64,000 nt of DNA, taken from assembly GCA_017311185.1 (NCBI GenBank), contig JAESUZ010001522.1, positions 62,001-126,000 on the forward strand. The letters are read 5' to 3'. Shown piece after piece: positions 50,803-61,190 of this stretch. Position numbers and translations under genes: made by a program. Every line of letters begins with the position of its first letter. The first letter of the stretch is position 1. The notes under the pieces were generated by a model, which was given only the letters and a program-made list of their open reading frames with translations, did not search any database and was not told where the DNA came from. This DNA is from Proteles cristata cristata. Taxonomy: Eukaryota; Chordata; Mammalia; Carnivora; Hyaenidae.

Positions 50803-51006
50803 ATTTTATTTTTTAAGCTTATTTATTTATTTTGAGAGAGAGAGCACAAACAGGGGAGGGACAAAAACAGTGAGAGGATTCCAAGTAGGCTCTGCACCAT
50901 CAACACAGAGCCCAACATGAAGCTCGAACTCCCAAACCATGAGATCATGACCTGAGCAGAAACCAAAAGTTGGACACTTAACCCACAACCCACCAGGGCA
51001 CCCCCA
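50803..51006 (-). mobile_element. Diverged CAN-SINE
   Basis: TTATTTATTTATTTTGAGAG tail side to CCACCAGGGCACCCCC head side, with changes throughout. Confidence 0.88.
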
Positions 51007-51723
51007 TAGGTTTTTTTAAAAAAACCATTCTACTTCATCTCTTCTCAGCCCCAAACCCTGGTGTTTGGTTCTGTGTAGTAACTAATTCCCACTAGGAACT
51101 GAACATTCATTCATGAACTTGACAGGTTGTGAGGGACTTTTTCATTGCTAAAGTACATTGTACTATAAATTTTTGAGCAGAATTCTTACATTTCAGAGAT
51201 CTACATGCACATGCCTTATCCATAATTGCTTTAGAACTATTTAAGAAAATCTTTTCTTGGTAAATACTATGACATTTAAAATAGTAGCTGGTTATTCAGT
51301 TAAGGACAAAACAGGTACATGAGAGCAATAGAACTATGATTTCTGTTCCATGAAACGGAGGACACAGCACGTGTTTGTAGCCTGCTCATTTCTTATTTTC
51401 AACACCTAAGGTATTGCTTGCTTCTAGGAATAAAGACATAGATGAGATAGTGAACAGGAAGCAGTGATTTAAATTTATTTTGAATGATTTAGGTGGGTAT
51501 TGAAGTAAATATCAATCCTTTGGAACAATGTATCTGCATATTTTGATTCTTAGAAGCATTAGTTGTGAAAATGCTCAGATGATGATTTTTCTCTTCTGCT
51601 TCACCTCATCTCTTGATGTTATATACATTGTTGGAATAAATATTCTACACTCAAATGTTAATGGTATGTTAAATAATTACTAATACAATGTAGAGCTAAA
51701 AATGATGTTCCTACTTCTTTCAG

Positions 51724-51791
51724 GGAGCAAGAGTTCAGAACACAGCAAAGAATTTGGGAATCAGAGACAGAACCCCACAGTCTGCTCCAAG
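51724..51791 (+). CDS. Penultimate coding exon, C-terminal tail
   Basis: This 68-base exon follows CTACTTCTTTCAG and ends CCAAG before gtaagt. It encodes 22 residues, GARVQNTAKNLGIRDRTPQS then AP, plus two bases of the next codon (phase 2). The start continues the helix of the previous exon; GARVQNTAKNL lines up with GCRIENVLKN of INPP4A/B, so homology reaches this point. After that the tail diverges and becomes basic and Ser/Pro-containing. Frame and phase agree with both neighbours. Confidence 0.88.
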
Positions 51792-52124
51792 GTAAGTGAT
51801 TCCCGAGGTCTGCTCTTTCCCAAAGGGCTTGCCACCATTTCCCAGTCAGTGTCACTCACATCTAATGCACCTGCCACAGCACACGCGTAGTGCAGTACTG
51901 AATGTAATCATGGAAACTGACTTTATAAACACTCTCTGGCTAAATGTGAGCAGGCATAACTGGTCTCTGAATTCAGTGGAATTTTAAGGGAAGCAAACTT
52001 AGAGGTAACAGGTAGAAGTTTTGACATTATTCTGTTTTCCAAGTTGCATTGTGATTTCAAAGACAAAAGTCCACACAAGTACTACTAAAATTTGTAACCC
52101 AAGTGTACTGAACTCCCAAAATGC

Positions 52125-52510
52125 CATTTCCATTTATATTTCTCTGCCTGTACATGCTGTTCCCTCTGGCATGATTGCTTTTCCCATCTGTGTCTGTATG
52201 AAAAACTCCTACTTACCCACAAAACCCTTTGTGTCCTTTTCTGAATGTCCCTTTCTCTTTGAAGACTTGGATGAGGTTTCTTCCTCTTAGTGTTCCCTTA
52301 GCATCTTGTATATTGGTTTATAGCTCTTACTATATTGTGTTATAATATATTGCTGAATGTCTCCTCGCCCAACCTGAATATGCATTCTTTGGGGGCAGAG
52401 AATATGTTTTATGGATTTTATTCCTTGCTCATCGTAGTGCTATACAGGAGACATTAAATATCTCAACTGATTTCAAGAATGTGCAAATGAATAAATGAAT
52501 GAATGAGCTT
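52125..52510 (+). repeat. L2 remnant
   Basis: CTGCCTGTACATGCTGTTCC, AACTCCTACTTACCCACAAA and GGGGGCAGAGAATATGTTTT, ending in ATGAATAAATGAATGAATGA. Confidence 0.65.
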
Positions 52511-52569
52511 TTTGTTTGTGATCATACCAAATATTCACAGTTCACATATCATAACAAGAAAGGACTCTA

Positions 52570-53003
52570 GGGGCACCCAGGTGGCTCAGTTGGTTGAGCA
52601 TCTGACTTCAGCTCAGATCATGATCTCACAGTTCATAGGATCAAGCGCCACATCAGGCTTACTGCTCTCAGTGCAGAGCCTACTTCTGATCCTGTCTCCT
52701 TCTCCCTCTCTGCCCCTTTCCTGCTCATGACTTCTCTCTGTCAAAAATTTAAACTTTAAAAAAATTTTAATGTTTATTTTTGAGAGAGAGACAGAGATAG
52801 AGACAGAGTGTGAACAGGGGAAGGTCAGAGAGAGAGGGAGACAGAGAATCCGAAGACAGGCTTCAGGCTCTGAGTCAGGTGTCAGCACAGAGCCTGATGC
52901 GGGGCTCGAACCCATGAGCTGTGAGATCATGACCTGAGCTGGAGTCAGATGCTCAACCGACTGAGCTACCCAGGTACCCCTATTTTTTTTTAATTTAAAA
53001 AAA
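52570..53003 (+). mobile_element. CAN-SINE with an inverted SINE in its A-tail
   Basis: Plus SINE 52570-52757; its A-rich tail resumes after 52980. Duplications AGAAAGGACTCTA / AGAAATGACTCTA at about 52556-52568 and 53004-53016 enclose both elements. Confidence 0.87.
52762..52980 (-). mobile_element. Minus SINE nested in a SINE tail
   Basis: ATTTTAATGTTTATTTTTGA to CTACCCAGGTACCCC. With the plus copy just upstream it forms a tail-to-tail inverted pair. Confidence 0.92.
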
Positions 53004-53749
53004 GAAATGACTCTAATTCACCTTTAGAATAAATGAACATGGAGACAGCCATCAAAGAAATGTTAATTTCATTTCCCTGGTGACAATAAGGTAGGCAGCC
53101 ATCTATCTTGAAGTGGGGCAAAATTAAATAATTTCTTTTACATTTGATTGTTTTTATACATTGGCATTTTAACAAAACGGAACCTCCTTCAGGCACTGTC
53201 ACAGATAAGACACTCTTTTTAATTTTTTTTCTATTTACAAAGTAGTTACCAGAGTGAGAATGATGACAGCAGCTTTTATGAAGTTCTGTTTCATTCTAAA
53301 AAAACTATGTGTGCATTGGAAGTACTTTCAAAAGGGAAAACGTATTTCCCCCTGAAAATGTATGGAGCACTCATGTTCTAATTGTGTTTACTCCTAACTT
53401 ATTTAATCCTCAAGTCTTGTTAATGTTATCTTTCATAGTTGATTAAGTTAGAAAGACTTTCTGTTGCTAAAGAATCATTTCACATAGGCATTCACTCTCT
53501 GGCACCTTGAGCTGACATGGTATATTGTGATAACAGACCCAGTGAAGTGTTAACATTTCAATAAGAAAACAAGATAATGGCTTAGCAAGGTCTTCATAGC
53601 TAGAGCTTATAAACACTAATAAGTAGTAGGGTTAAGATAAGACTTTAGCATCCTGATCAATAAACCAATACACAAGCTGAATACAAGAAAAGAACCTGAT
53701 GAACTCACTTTTTTCTTTATCGGGTTGTGTCTTAAAACTCTTGACCTGA

Positions 53750-53971
53750 GGGGTGCCTGGGTGTCTTAGTCGGTTAAGCGTCCGACTTTCGCTTAGGTCA
53801 TGATCTCACGGTTCGCGGGTTCGAGCCCCGCGTCGGGCTCTGTGCTGACTGCCAGCTCAGAGCCTGGAGCCTGTTTCAGTCTGTGACTCCCTCTCTCTCT
53901 GACCCTCCCCTGCTCATGCTCTCTCTCTCTCTCTCTCTCCTAGAAATAAATAAAAATATTAAAAAAAAAAA
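53750..53971 (+). mobile_element. Young-subfamily SINE, near consensus
   Basis: The most intact copy here: GGGGTGCCTGGGTGTCTTAG, GTCCGACTTTCGCTTAGGTC, GGTTCGCGGGTTCGAGCCCC (intact B box) and a 14-base A-tail. Perfect 16-base AAAACTCTTGACCTGA duplications at 53734-53749 and 53972-53987. Confidence 0.97.
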
Positions 53972-54079
53972 AAAACTCTTGACCTGAAACACAATAAAAT
54001 GTGCTTGCTGCAAAGTTGACATTTTTATAAGAGAATAATAATCCCCAAAGAGAAATCTAAAATAATTTTTAATTTAATC

Positions 54080-54300
54080 CTATTTATTCTTTCACTCCTT
54101 CTACAAATATTTATTGAGGAATTAAGAAATGCAAAGCACCCTGCTATGGTCCATGGAGAGTAGAAGCATGAGATGGAAATAGATCAAAGCCCTCAAGGAG
54201 CTTTCAGTTAAAGAGATGAGATGAGAAAACATAACTGGGAAGAAAGGTAGAATGTGAAAAGCACTGTGTGAGGGGTGAGGACAGAGCACTGAGGGGCCCA
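54080..54300 (-). repeat. L2 3' end remnant
   Basis: TACAAATATTTATTGAGGAA and AAAGCCCTCAAGGAGCTTTC are antisense L2 landmarks. Confidence 0.6.
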
Positions 54301-54724
54301 GGGGGTCTGGGATCCCACCCAGCTGGGAACCAGGGTTCCTTGCCCCAAAGACAGCAAATTGAAGAACAATTTGCTAGAAGAAGAATATTCTAGGATGACA
54401 CCAAATTTTTGCCTTGAATGACAAGGGGCAAATGGTTCTACTCACTGAGCGTATGTAGGGAAATTAGGGTGAGCTCATCCCAGTAACATAGGGACTAAGG
54501 ATCAATGGGACACCCCCGTGGAGATGCCTTTGTGGGCAATACAGTGTTCTTCCTCCTAACTTGCATCCATTGGATCTTCAGACTAATAAACTTATCTTTA
54601 TTATGAACCAAATTTTCCCTTTCAGATACAAAGGTACACAGTCTTATTTTCTATTAGATCACAAAACCTGGAAACTATTATGCAATGATAGCTTGATTTT
54701 TTTTTTATATTTGTCTAATTGTGA

Positions 54725-54885
54725 AGCAGCAAATGGTAGTGGTTACACATGAAAAACATGGTTTTGAGTCCCAGCTCCTGCTTGTGACCTTATTTAGTCA
54801 GGTTATTTATTTTCTCTGAGATAATTTTCTCATCTGTAAGATAAGGAGAATTACCTTGGGACAGATTGTTATTGACACTGTAGTC
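54725..54885 (+). repeat. MIR remnant
   Basis: Sense MIR: GGTAGTGGTTACACATGAAA, TTTTGAGTCCCAGCTCCTGC and TTTTCTCATCTGTAAGATAAG in part. Confidence 0.7.
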
Positions 54886-56135
54886 TTGAAAATGTCTCTT
54901 TTGCCATGTAGAAGGATGAAGGGCATGATCTGTAGATTGAAGTTTGAAAGTTTTACTCTTGGCAGATTTGGATTTAGGCTGGAAATACCAGCTCCAAGAT
55001 GGTGGCCCAAGTGCAAACAGGAAAACAATAAAGTGGAGCAAGGAGCAAACCTATTCATGCAGTGGCTATGGTGTGCATGGGTGGAATGAGACTATGACAA
55101 GGACCCCAAAGCGTTGGGCAAACCAAGGACCCCCATTACCTAACAATTTAGCTGCCAAAATACCAATGCCTTGGTGCAGAGTAAAAGTCCAACTCTTAAC
55201 TATTACATTTTACTTCCCAACTCTGTCTGTCTGTTCTAAATTCCCAAAGCCGCAGGATTTCCATTACACATGTGTCTGAACTCAAATAACCCTGAGTCAC
55301 TTCCAAGAAGCTTCACAGAAGTTGAATCTGCGCAGTTCTGCAGTATCCAGAGCTATTATTTCATTAGGTGATCACACAGAGTAGCCTTTTTCCAATTTGC
55401 AAGGCAGACATTTCAAAGACTTGCCTACACAGTGGCATTAGTTCTATTATGTGGAAACGTGCAGTGCAAGGTAATGGAATGTGATGGCTCAGCCCAGATC
55501 TCACAGGGTAGGACATTCACCACCCGGCTTACTGTTTATGTTCTACCTGAGTAAGGCCACTGCCTTTTCATTCATTAGACAGTGCTGTCAGGAAAATGAA
55601 AGGATCAAAATGAAAGAGGAAAGGAACTTTCTGATCATTCCATTATTCCAGTGCTGGGAATGCATTTTGAAGCAACACTATATTTTTTAACTGCAAAGGC
55701 AGCTTTGAACTGTATCAGCTCAATTTAATGTATTATTTTCTCTGGGAAGGATGAAATAAGCTTTTCTGATGTGAGATGTCCTTATTTCAGTATTCATTTT
55801 CTTCCATGGAGATGACATGTAGAGCATTAAGCACCTTTCAGACTTGAATTATCTCCAAAGGCAGTAACTTTCTGTGTGTTTCCAGATGGGAAAAGTTTAT
55901 GTTGTTAACTAGGTTTCTAACTCAATATTCAATCTTTTTCATTCTTTCCCCCTTTGATATAGAATTAGCATGGGATTAAATGTTGAAGGAAAAGGAAACA
56001 TAATTTGCCAAATTTGTCAACAACTCATGTAAACTGTGTTCAATTTAATCTGTAAAAGAAGTGAATCACCACAGCTACCCCTATCCCTGAGTTTGGAGTA
56101 CTTTTGAAAAGGAGCAAAGTTGAAAATACTTAGTA

Positions 56136-56365
56136 TTTTTATTTTATTAAAAAATTTTTTTAATGTTTATCTTTGAGAGTGTGAGACAGAGACAGAGTGC
56201 AAGCCATGGGAGGGGCAGAGAGAAAGGGAGACACAGAATCTGAAGCAGGCTCCAGGCTCTGAGCTGTCAGCACAGAGCCAATATAGAACTCAAACTTACA
56301 AACCGTGACATTATGACCTGAGCTGAAGTCAGACGCTTAACCAACTGAGCCACCCAGATGCCCCC
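56136..56365 (-). mobile_element. Felid CAN-SINE
   Basis: TTTTTTTAATGTTTATCTTTG tail side to GAGCCACCCAGATGCCCC head side; target duplication short and uncertain. Confidence 0.9.
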
Positions 56366-56534
56366 ATACTTGAAATTTTAGATCATGGATGGGGCTCTCA
56401 AGTCGGGCCAGCATGGCTGTGGAACTATTAGGAGTGTATATGGTCCCACACATAGCCACCTCAGTCAGCTGATCTTCTCTCAGACTGTGCCTTCCATAAT
56501 GGGTGTGCTCTGTCTGGTCACTGTGGCTGTCTTG

Positions 56535-56752
56535 CATCTATTTTATTTAAATGTTTGTTTGTTTGTTTGTTTATAGGGATAGAGAGTAAGCAGGAGACAG
56601 GCAGAGAGAGAGAGGGAGAGAGAGAATTCCAAGCAGGCTTTGCACTGTGAGTGCAGAGCCCGGCATGGGGCTTGAACCCACCAACCGTGAGATCATGACC
56701 TAAGCCGAAACCAAGAGTCAGAGGCTTAACCGACTGAGCCACCCAGGCACCC
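56535..56752 (-). mobile_element. Felid CAN-SINE
   Basis: (GTTT)n tail at 56553-56572 to GCCACCCAGGCACCC; CTGTCTTG duplications at 56527-56534 and 56753-56760. Confidence 0.92.
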
Positions 56753-57536
56753 CTGTCTTGAAGATATTATGTTCCCCTTAATTTGGTTCTGGAGTTAAGA
56801 TATTCAGGAGGATGTGGAGCTCTAGAGTGTGTACAATCCTAGTTCAGTCCCCTAAGCTTTGCCTCAAGACATCTAGACGTAGGATGTCAAGAGGAAGCAT
56901 TTCCAGGCATCTCTACCAGTTCAAGTAGATTCCTTGACCAACTTGAATCTCCACTTGATTCTGATGGTAGGTGAACGGAACAATGGGAAGAGCTGGGAAG
57001 ATTTTCCTTAGGAAACACCAGGTAATTGTGCCTTTGAGATTCAGGCCTCAGTATATCAGCCTATTCATAACTGACTGCACCCAAGAGAGGATACAAAATG
57101 AAGCAAATTTTGAAAACTAGTCAGGAAATCAGTAGACCCCTATGAGAAGGTGCTATTTTGCAACAAATTAATCATGATAGACAATATGGTAATTATCATA
57201 ATAATATCTTCTCCTAGAACTCAGAGAATCAATTTTGCTGCCAGCAAGGTTAACAGTCAGGGCTGGCAGCATTGGAGCAGAAGCAGCAGGTGTGGGAAAG
57301 GCAACATTGCTTAAACAGTAGTTATCTCGACCTGCAAAGAGACACTGGTGTTTCCAGAATACTGAAGTGAAGTTTTGGAGTTTGCTAATTCATATGTGGT
57401 TTTTAGTAAAATAGGCAATATGCTCATGGCTCCTGAACCAATAAATTATTGTCAACATATTTTTTATACCAGTAGAAACATCTCAGGTAATGGCAATACT
57501 CCAGGCCCCTCTCACATTCTTCCATGCCTTTTCTAG

Positions 57537-57582
57537 GCTATACAAGCTGTGCGAGCCGCCTCCCCCCATTGGAGAAGAATGA
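57537..57582 (+). CDS. Terminal coding exon with stop codon
   Basis: This exon follows CATGCCTTTTCTAG. Its first base completes an Arg codon, and the frame then encodes LYKLCEPPPPIGEE and stops at TGA (57580-57582). The proline run and acidic end resemble a short unstructured C-terminus. INPP4A/B also have a Pro-Pro-Glu stretch near their end, but the last residues differ. The choice rests on the acceptor, exact phase agreement with the previous donor and an immediate in-frame stop followed by non-coding sequence. A different terminal exon in some transcripts cannot be excluded. Confidence 0.82.
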
Positions 57583-58545
57583 AGAGAATCCCCAAGGAAT
57601 CCGGCAAGCAGAACCTTCTGAACACTAGACAAAGGACATACTGGCTAAACATTCTTCATTCAAGACAAATAAATGAATTTTTTCCTCTAACTCCTTCCCC
57701 ATGGAGTAAATAACTAATGTTCTTCTGGTACCTGGATATTTGTGCTGGAAATGGATAAGAGATCATTCAGACCATCCATAGCTTCACAAACTAATCTATG
57801 TATTGACACTAACTATTCATTTTTAGGGTAAATTTTATTCTTGGAATTTATGGGGAAAAAACAGAGATAAATAATGAACCATTGTGTCTCCTCTCCCATT
57901 TATTAAAATTATTTTATCATGTTTGTTTTCGTTTTCTCTGAATGGGATCATGTGATATGGATATTTCCACTTGAAAAAGTCTTTCACTGAAGAAAGATGG
58001 ACACACCTTCCAAATCATCATACAGAAATGTTACAGACAACATAGACTGGGTGTTATTGTAGGTATTCAGTCCCTTACCTGCATCAGAGAAAGTATGATT
58101 TGGAATGGTTAAGAACATGCTTGACTCTGTCTCCTGAGGGTTTATTTCTCAGTAACACAGAACAGAGCTGCTTGAGGCTTCTACCAAGACTTTCTTCCTG
58201 CTGCTTGTAGGAATACTTTGTGCCCATGGAAAGTTCCAGCAAGCCAGTGCTGGTCTCTGAAATGACATGGCTTCCTAGGGCCATGTGTAGTGGCACTGAG
58301 CCTCCACCTGTGGCCAGGGTGTGGGAGGGGTGGAGATCAGGGAGGTATAGGACAGGAGAGTGGAGTAAGGAAGGAAATTTAAGCCCATCTAAAAAGTCAA
58401 CCTTTAACTTAGAAAGATACCTAAATTCTTACTTTTATTAAGACTTTCATATGAGATGTGAGACTGAAGAGAATACACCGTGCTGAGTTATTTTTCTATC
58501 AAGGAACGTGTACAACAATTAAAATAAAGCTTTATTTGTTGAACT
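57583..58545 (+). other. Probable 3' untranslated region
   Basis: This follows the stop directly and contains no SINE or L1. Two AATAAA signals are seen, at 57668-57673 (86 bases after the stop) and 58523-58528. The second is followed by a TTTATTTGTTGAACTG stretch like a downstream GU/U-rich element, so it is the more likely main end. The exact cleavage point is inferred. Confidence 0.55.
58523..58528 (+). promoter_or_regulatory. Candidate poly(A) signal AATAAA
   Basis: Canonical AATAAA about 940 bases after the TGA, followed within 10 bases by a T/G-rich run. An earlier AATAAA at 57668 could give a short 3' UTR isoform. Confidence 0.5.
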
Positions 58546-59464
58546 GTACGAGGACTATTAGAGACCTTGATAATGTATGGAAGCACAAGGTGTATTCTAT
58601 TTTCATTCTAAAATATACATAATTTTTATCATTTGTATGTTGATAAAATTATACTGTTTTTAGTATAATGAATACAGTAATGTTGATTTTGAATCTATAA
58701 TTTTCAAAACAATTAAAATGCCCTTCCTGTGATTGTGATAATTATATGGATTTGGATTAATTTAGTTTGTGAAATGCTTTTCATAACTAAGGTATATACA
58801 GACAATTATTACATTTTAATTTATGAAATTTGATACTGATGTTCAAATGATCATTAAAAATCTTCACTGCCATCAGTTGTGTATTGAATAACAAAATACT
58901 GTGTCATATATATACTGGGTGTTCATACAGTGGTAAAGCTGATAAAAATTGTTCTTTGGCTCAGAAGCACTTAGGATTTTTGCAATAAGTCCACATATAT
59001 AATGAGAAATCAACAAACTCAAAGTTTTCAAAGGAAAAGTAGAATTTAATGAAGATAATACCTTAACACAAATACCTATAGTAAGTATACATTAACTTTC
59101 AGAGATATAACATTCTTGATATTATTATCAAATGATCCTGAAGATCCATGACATTAGTCACTTGTGATTTTCCTGTACTTGATTGATTACATTCAGTGCA
59201 GCTAATGAGTGAGCAAAGGTGATCAACTATCAAGCATTTTTCATAATACTTGAAAATAAGTACTGTTTTCTAGTCACCAGCTTAGAAGCCTTATTTCTCG
59301 TTAGAAGAATGAAGGGATCACTTCAACACTTCAGTCAAACTTTGCTATGTTTCATGGATGAAATTATCTGCTATTGTAGTATGTATTGGTACTGATTAAG
59401 TGCTCTAAAGTTAGTAATGATTTATATTCTCATCAGTCACTGTCTTTTTTAATTATAATAAAAA

Positions 59465-59720
59465 TTGTAGCTAACATTTAAGTAATTACTCTGTTACAAA
59501 GAATACCTCCAAGTGCTTTATCCCTATTTGTTGTTATTGTTTCACGAATCCTCACAAGGATTTGGGATGGTATCTTTTCATCAACCCCATTTCATGGTTG
59601 AAGAACTGAAGCAAATAAGGGCCCAGTGCCTCACCCAACGCCACATGACTGACAAAAGGTAGAAGCAGGATTTAAACCCAGGAAGTCTGCCTTAATATAT
59701 TAGGCTGCTTCTCCTTATGA
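59465..59720 (-). repeat. MIR remnant
   Basis: Antisense MIR: CACGAATCCTCACAAGGATT, CCCATTTCATGGTTGAAGAA, AGGATTTAAACCCAGGAAGTC (in part). Confidence 0.72.
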
Positions 59721-60575
59721 ACAGAAGAACTGTTGTAATAATACCAATTATTTGTTAGTAAAGTTTTGCCATTAAAGTTTACATTTTATATTGAGTAAAA
59801 ATGAATGGAAACATGTAAAATGTCTTTAATATGTGAAAATCATAGGATTTCCTAGACATTTTACCATTCTGGATACACATTTTGAGGCAATGCAATGCTG
59901 TTGCAATCTGAAAAAGTAGATACCTCCATAATTGGAGGTAATAATTTTAGGTATGTTTTGAAATTCTGGAAAAGTATACCATATAAAATTTGACTATGAT
60001 TCCAAAACAGTGGTAACAGTAAAAAAAAAATATATCGAATGAATAAAGATGATTTTCAATACCATAATGTACCTCCATGTGACATTGGATATTTAACTGG
60101 CCTTGAGTTTTTAGAATGAGTTTACCTAAATGCTCACATACTCCTCTACAACTCCTTGAAACATTGCAAAGCACTACCAACAGTTCTCCCAAGTTCTGAG
60201 TTTGGACATTTGCTTCTCTTCACCTGAAAGGGAAGGTCATGCATAGAAATTTAGGTTCCTAACATGGGAGCTAAGTCAAAAATAATTGCTAACTAGTAAT
60301 CCATAGCCAATACATCTTAAATATTCCATTATATCTTATAAAGTTATCTAATATTAAATGTTACAAACCTTAATATAATGTTAACAAAATGAGCAATTTG
60401 AAGAGACTGCAATTTTCCATCTACTTCTGTTACCATTTAACAAGAAGGAAAGAAACAAAGAATTTCTGTACTAGTTTTACTTCTGTTGGATGTATAAAGT
60501 TGAATTTAGAAGGTAAGCTTTATTTTATGAACTAATATCCTAATCTTAGAAGTCTTACACTATGCTCTGTCTCTC

Positions 60576-60779
60576 TTTTTTTTAAAGGTTTATTTATTTG
60601 TTTTGAGAGAAAGAGAGAGCAATCAGGAGAGGGGCAGAGATAGAGGGAAAGAGAATCCTAAGCAGGCTCTGTGCTGTCAGTGCAGAGGCTTATGCAGGGC
60701 TCGATCCCAAAGCATGAAATCATGACTTGAGCCGAAATCAAGTCAGATGCTTGACTGACTGAGCCACCCAGGCGCCCCT
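60576..60779 (-). mobile_element. Felid CAN-SINE
   Basis: TTTTTTTTAAAGGTTTATTT tail side to GAGCCACCCAGGCGCCCC head side. Confidence 0.92.
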
Positions 60780-61074
60780 AGTTTCTCTTTAAATCATATT
60801 CTTCCAGTGACTTAGCTTCCCTCTGCATTCAGTGGTCACTCTTCTTGTAGTAACAATGTTTAATTTAAAATTAGGGTAATTTGTTATGATACTATAATAT
60901 ATATGATATTGTAATGATACTAATTCTGACTGTATTGATTTAAATTTTGTGATAGTTAACTGAGTTCAGAATGAAATGAAATTAACTTTGGTACTAACTA
61001 TAAAAACCAAGAAAACAAATAGTTAAAAAATATCCTGAGGGACATATTAACTAATTAAAAAAAAAAAAACTATT

Positions 61075-61190
61075 TGGGGGGACCTGGCTGGCTCAGTCAG
61101 TGGGACATGTGACTCTTGATCTCAGGTTTGTGAGTTCAAGCACCATGTTGGGTGTAGAGATTACTTAAAAAATAAAATCTGTAAAAAAAA
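61075..61190 (+). mobile_element. Old short CAN-SINE
   Basis: GGGGGGACCTGGCTGGCTCA head, GTGAGTTCAAGCACCATGTT, GGGTGTAGAGATTACTTAAA end and AAAATAAAATCTG tail; lacks the long CT tract. Confidence 0.85.

Noticed and set aside
53750..53830. tRNA gene suggested by A and B box sequence
   Set aside because: It is the tRNA-like head of a SINE; it continues into SINE body and A-tail and is flanked by target duplications. The same applies to all similar heads here.
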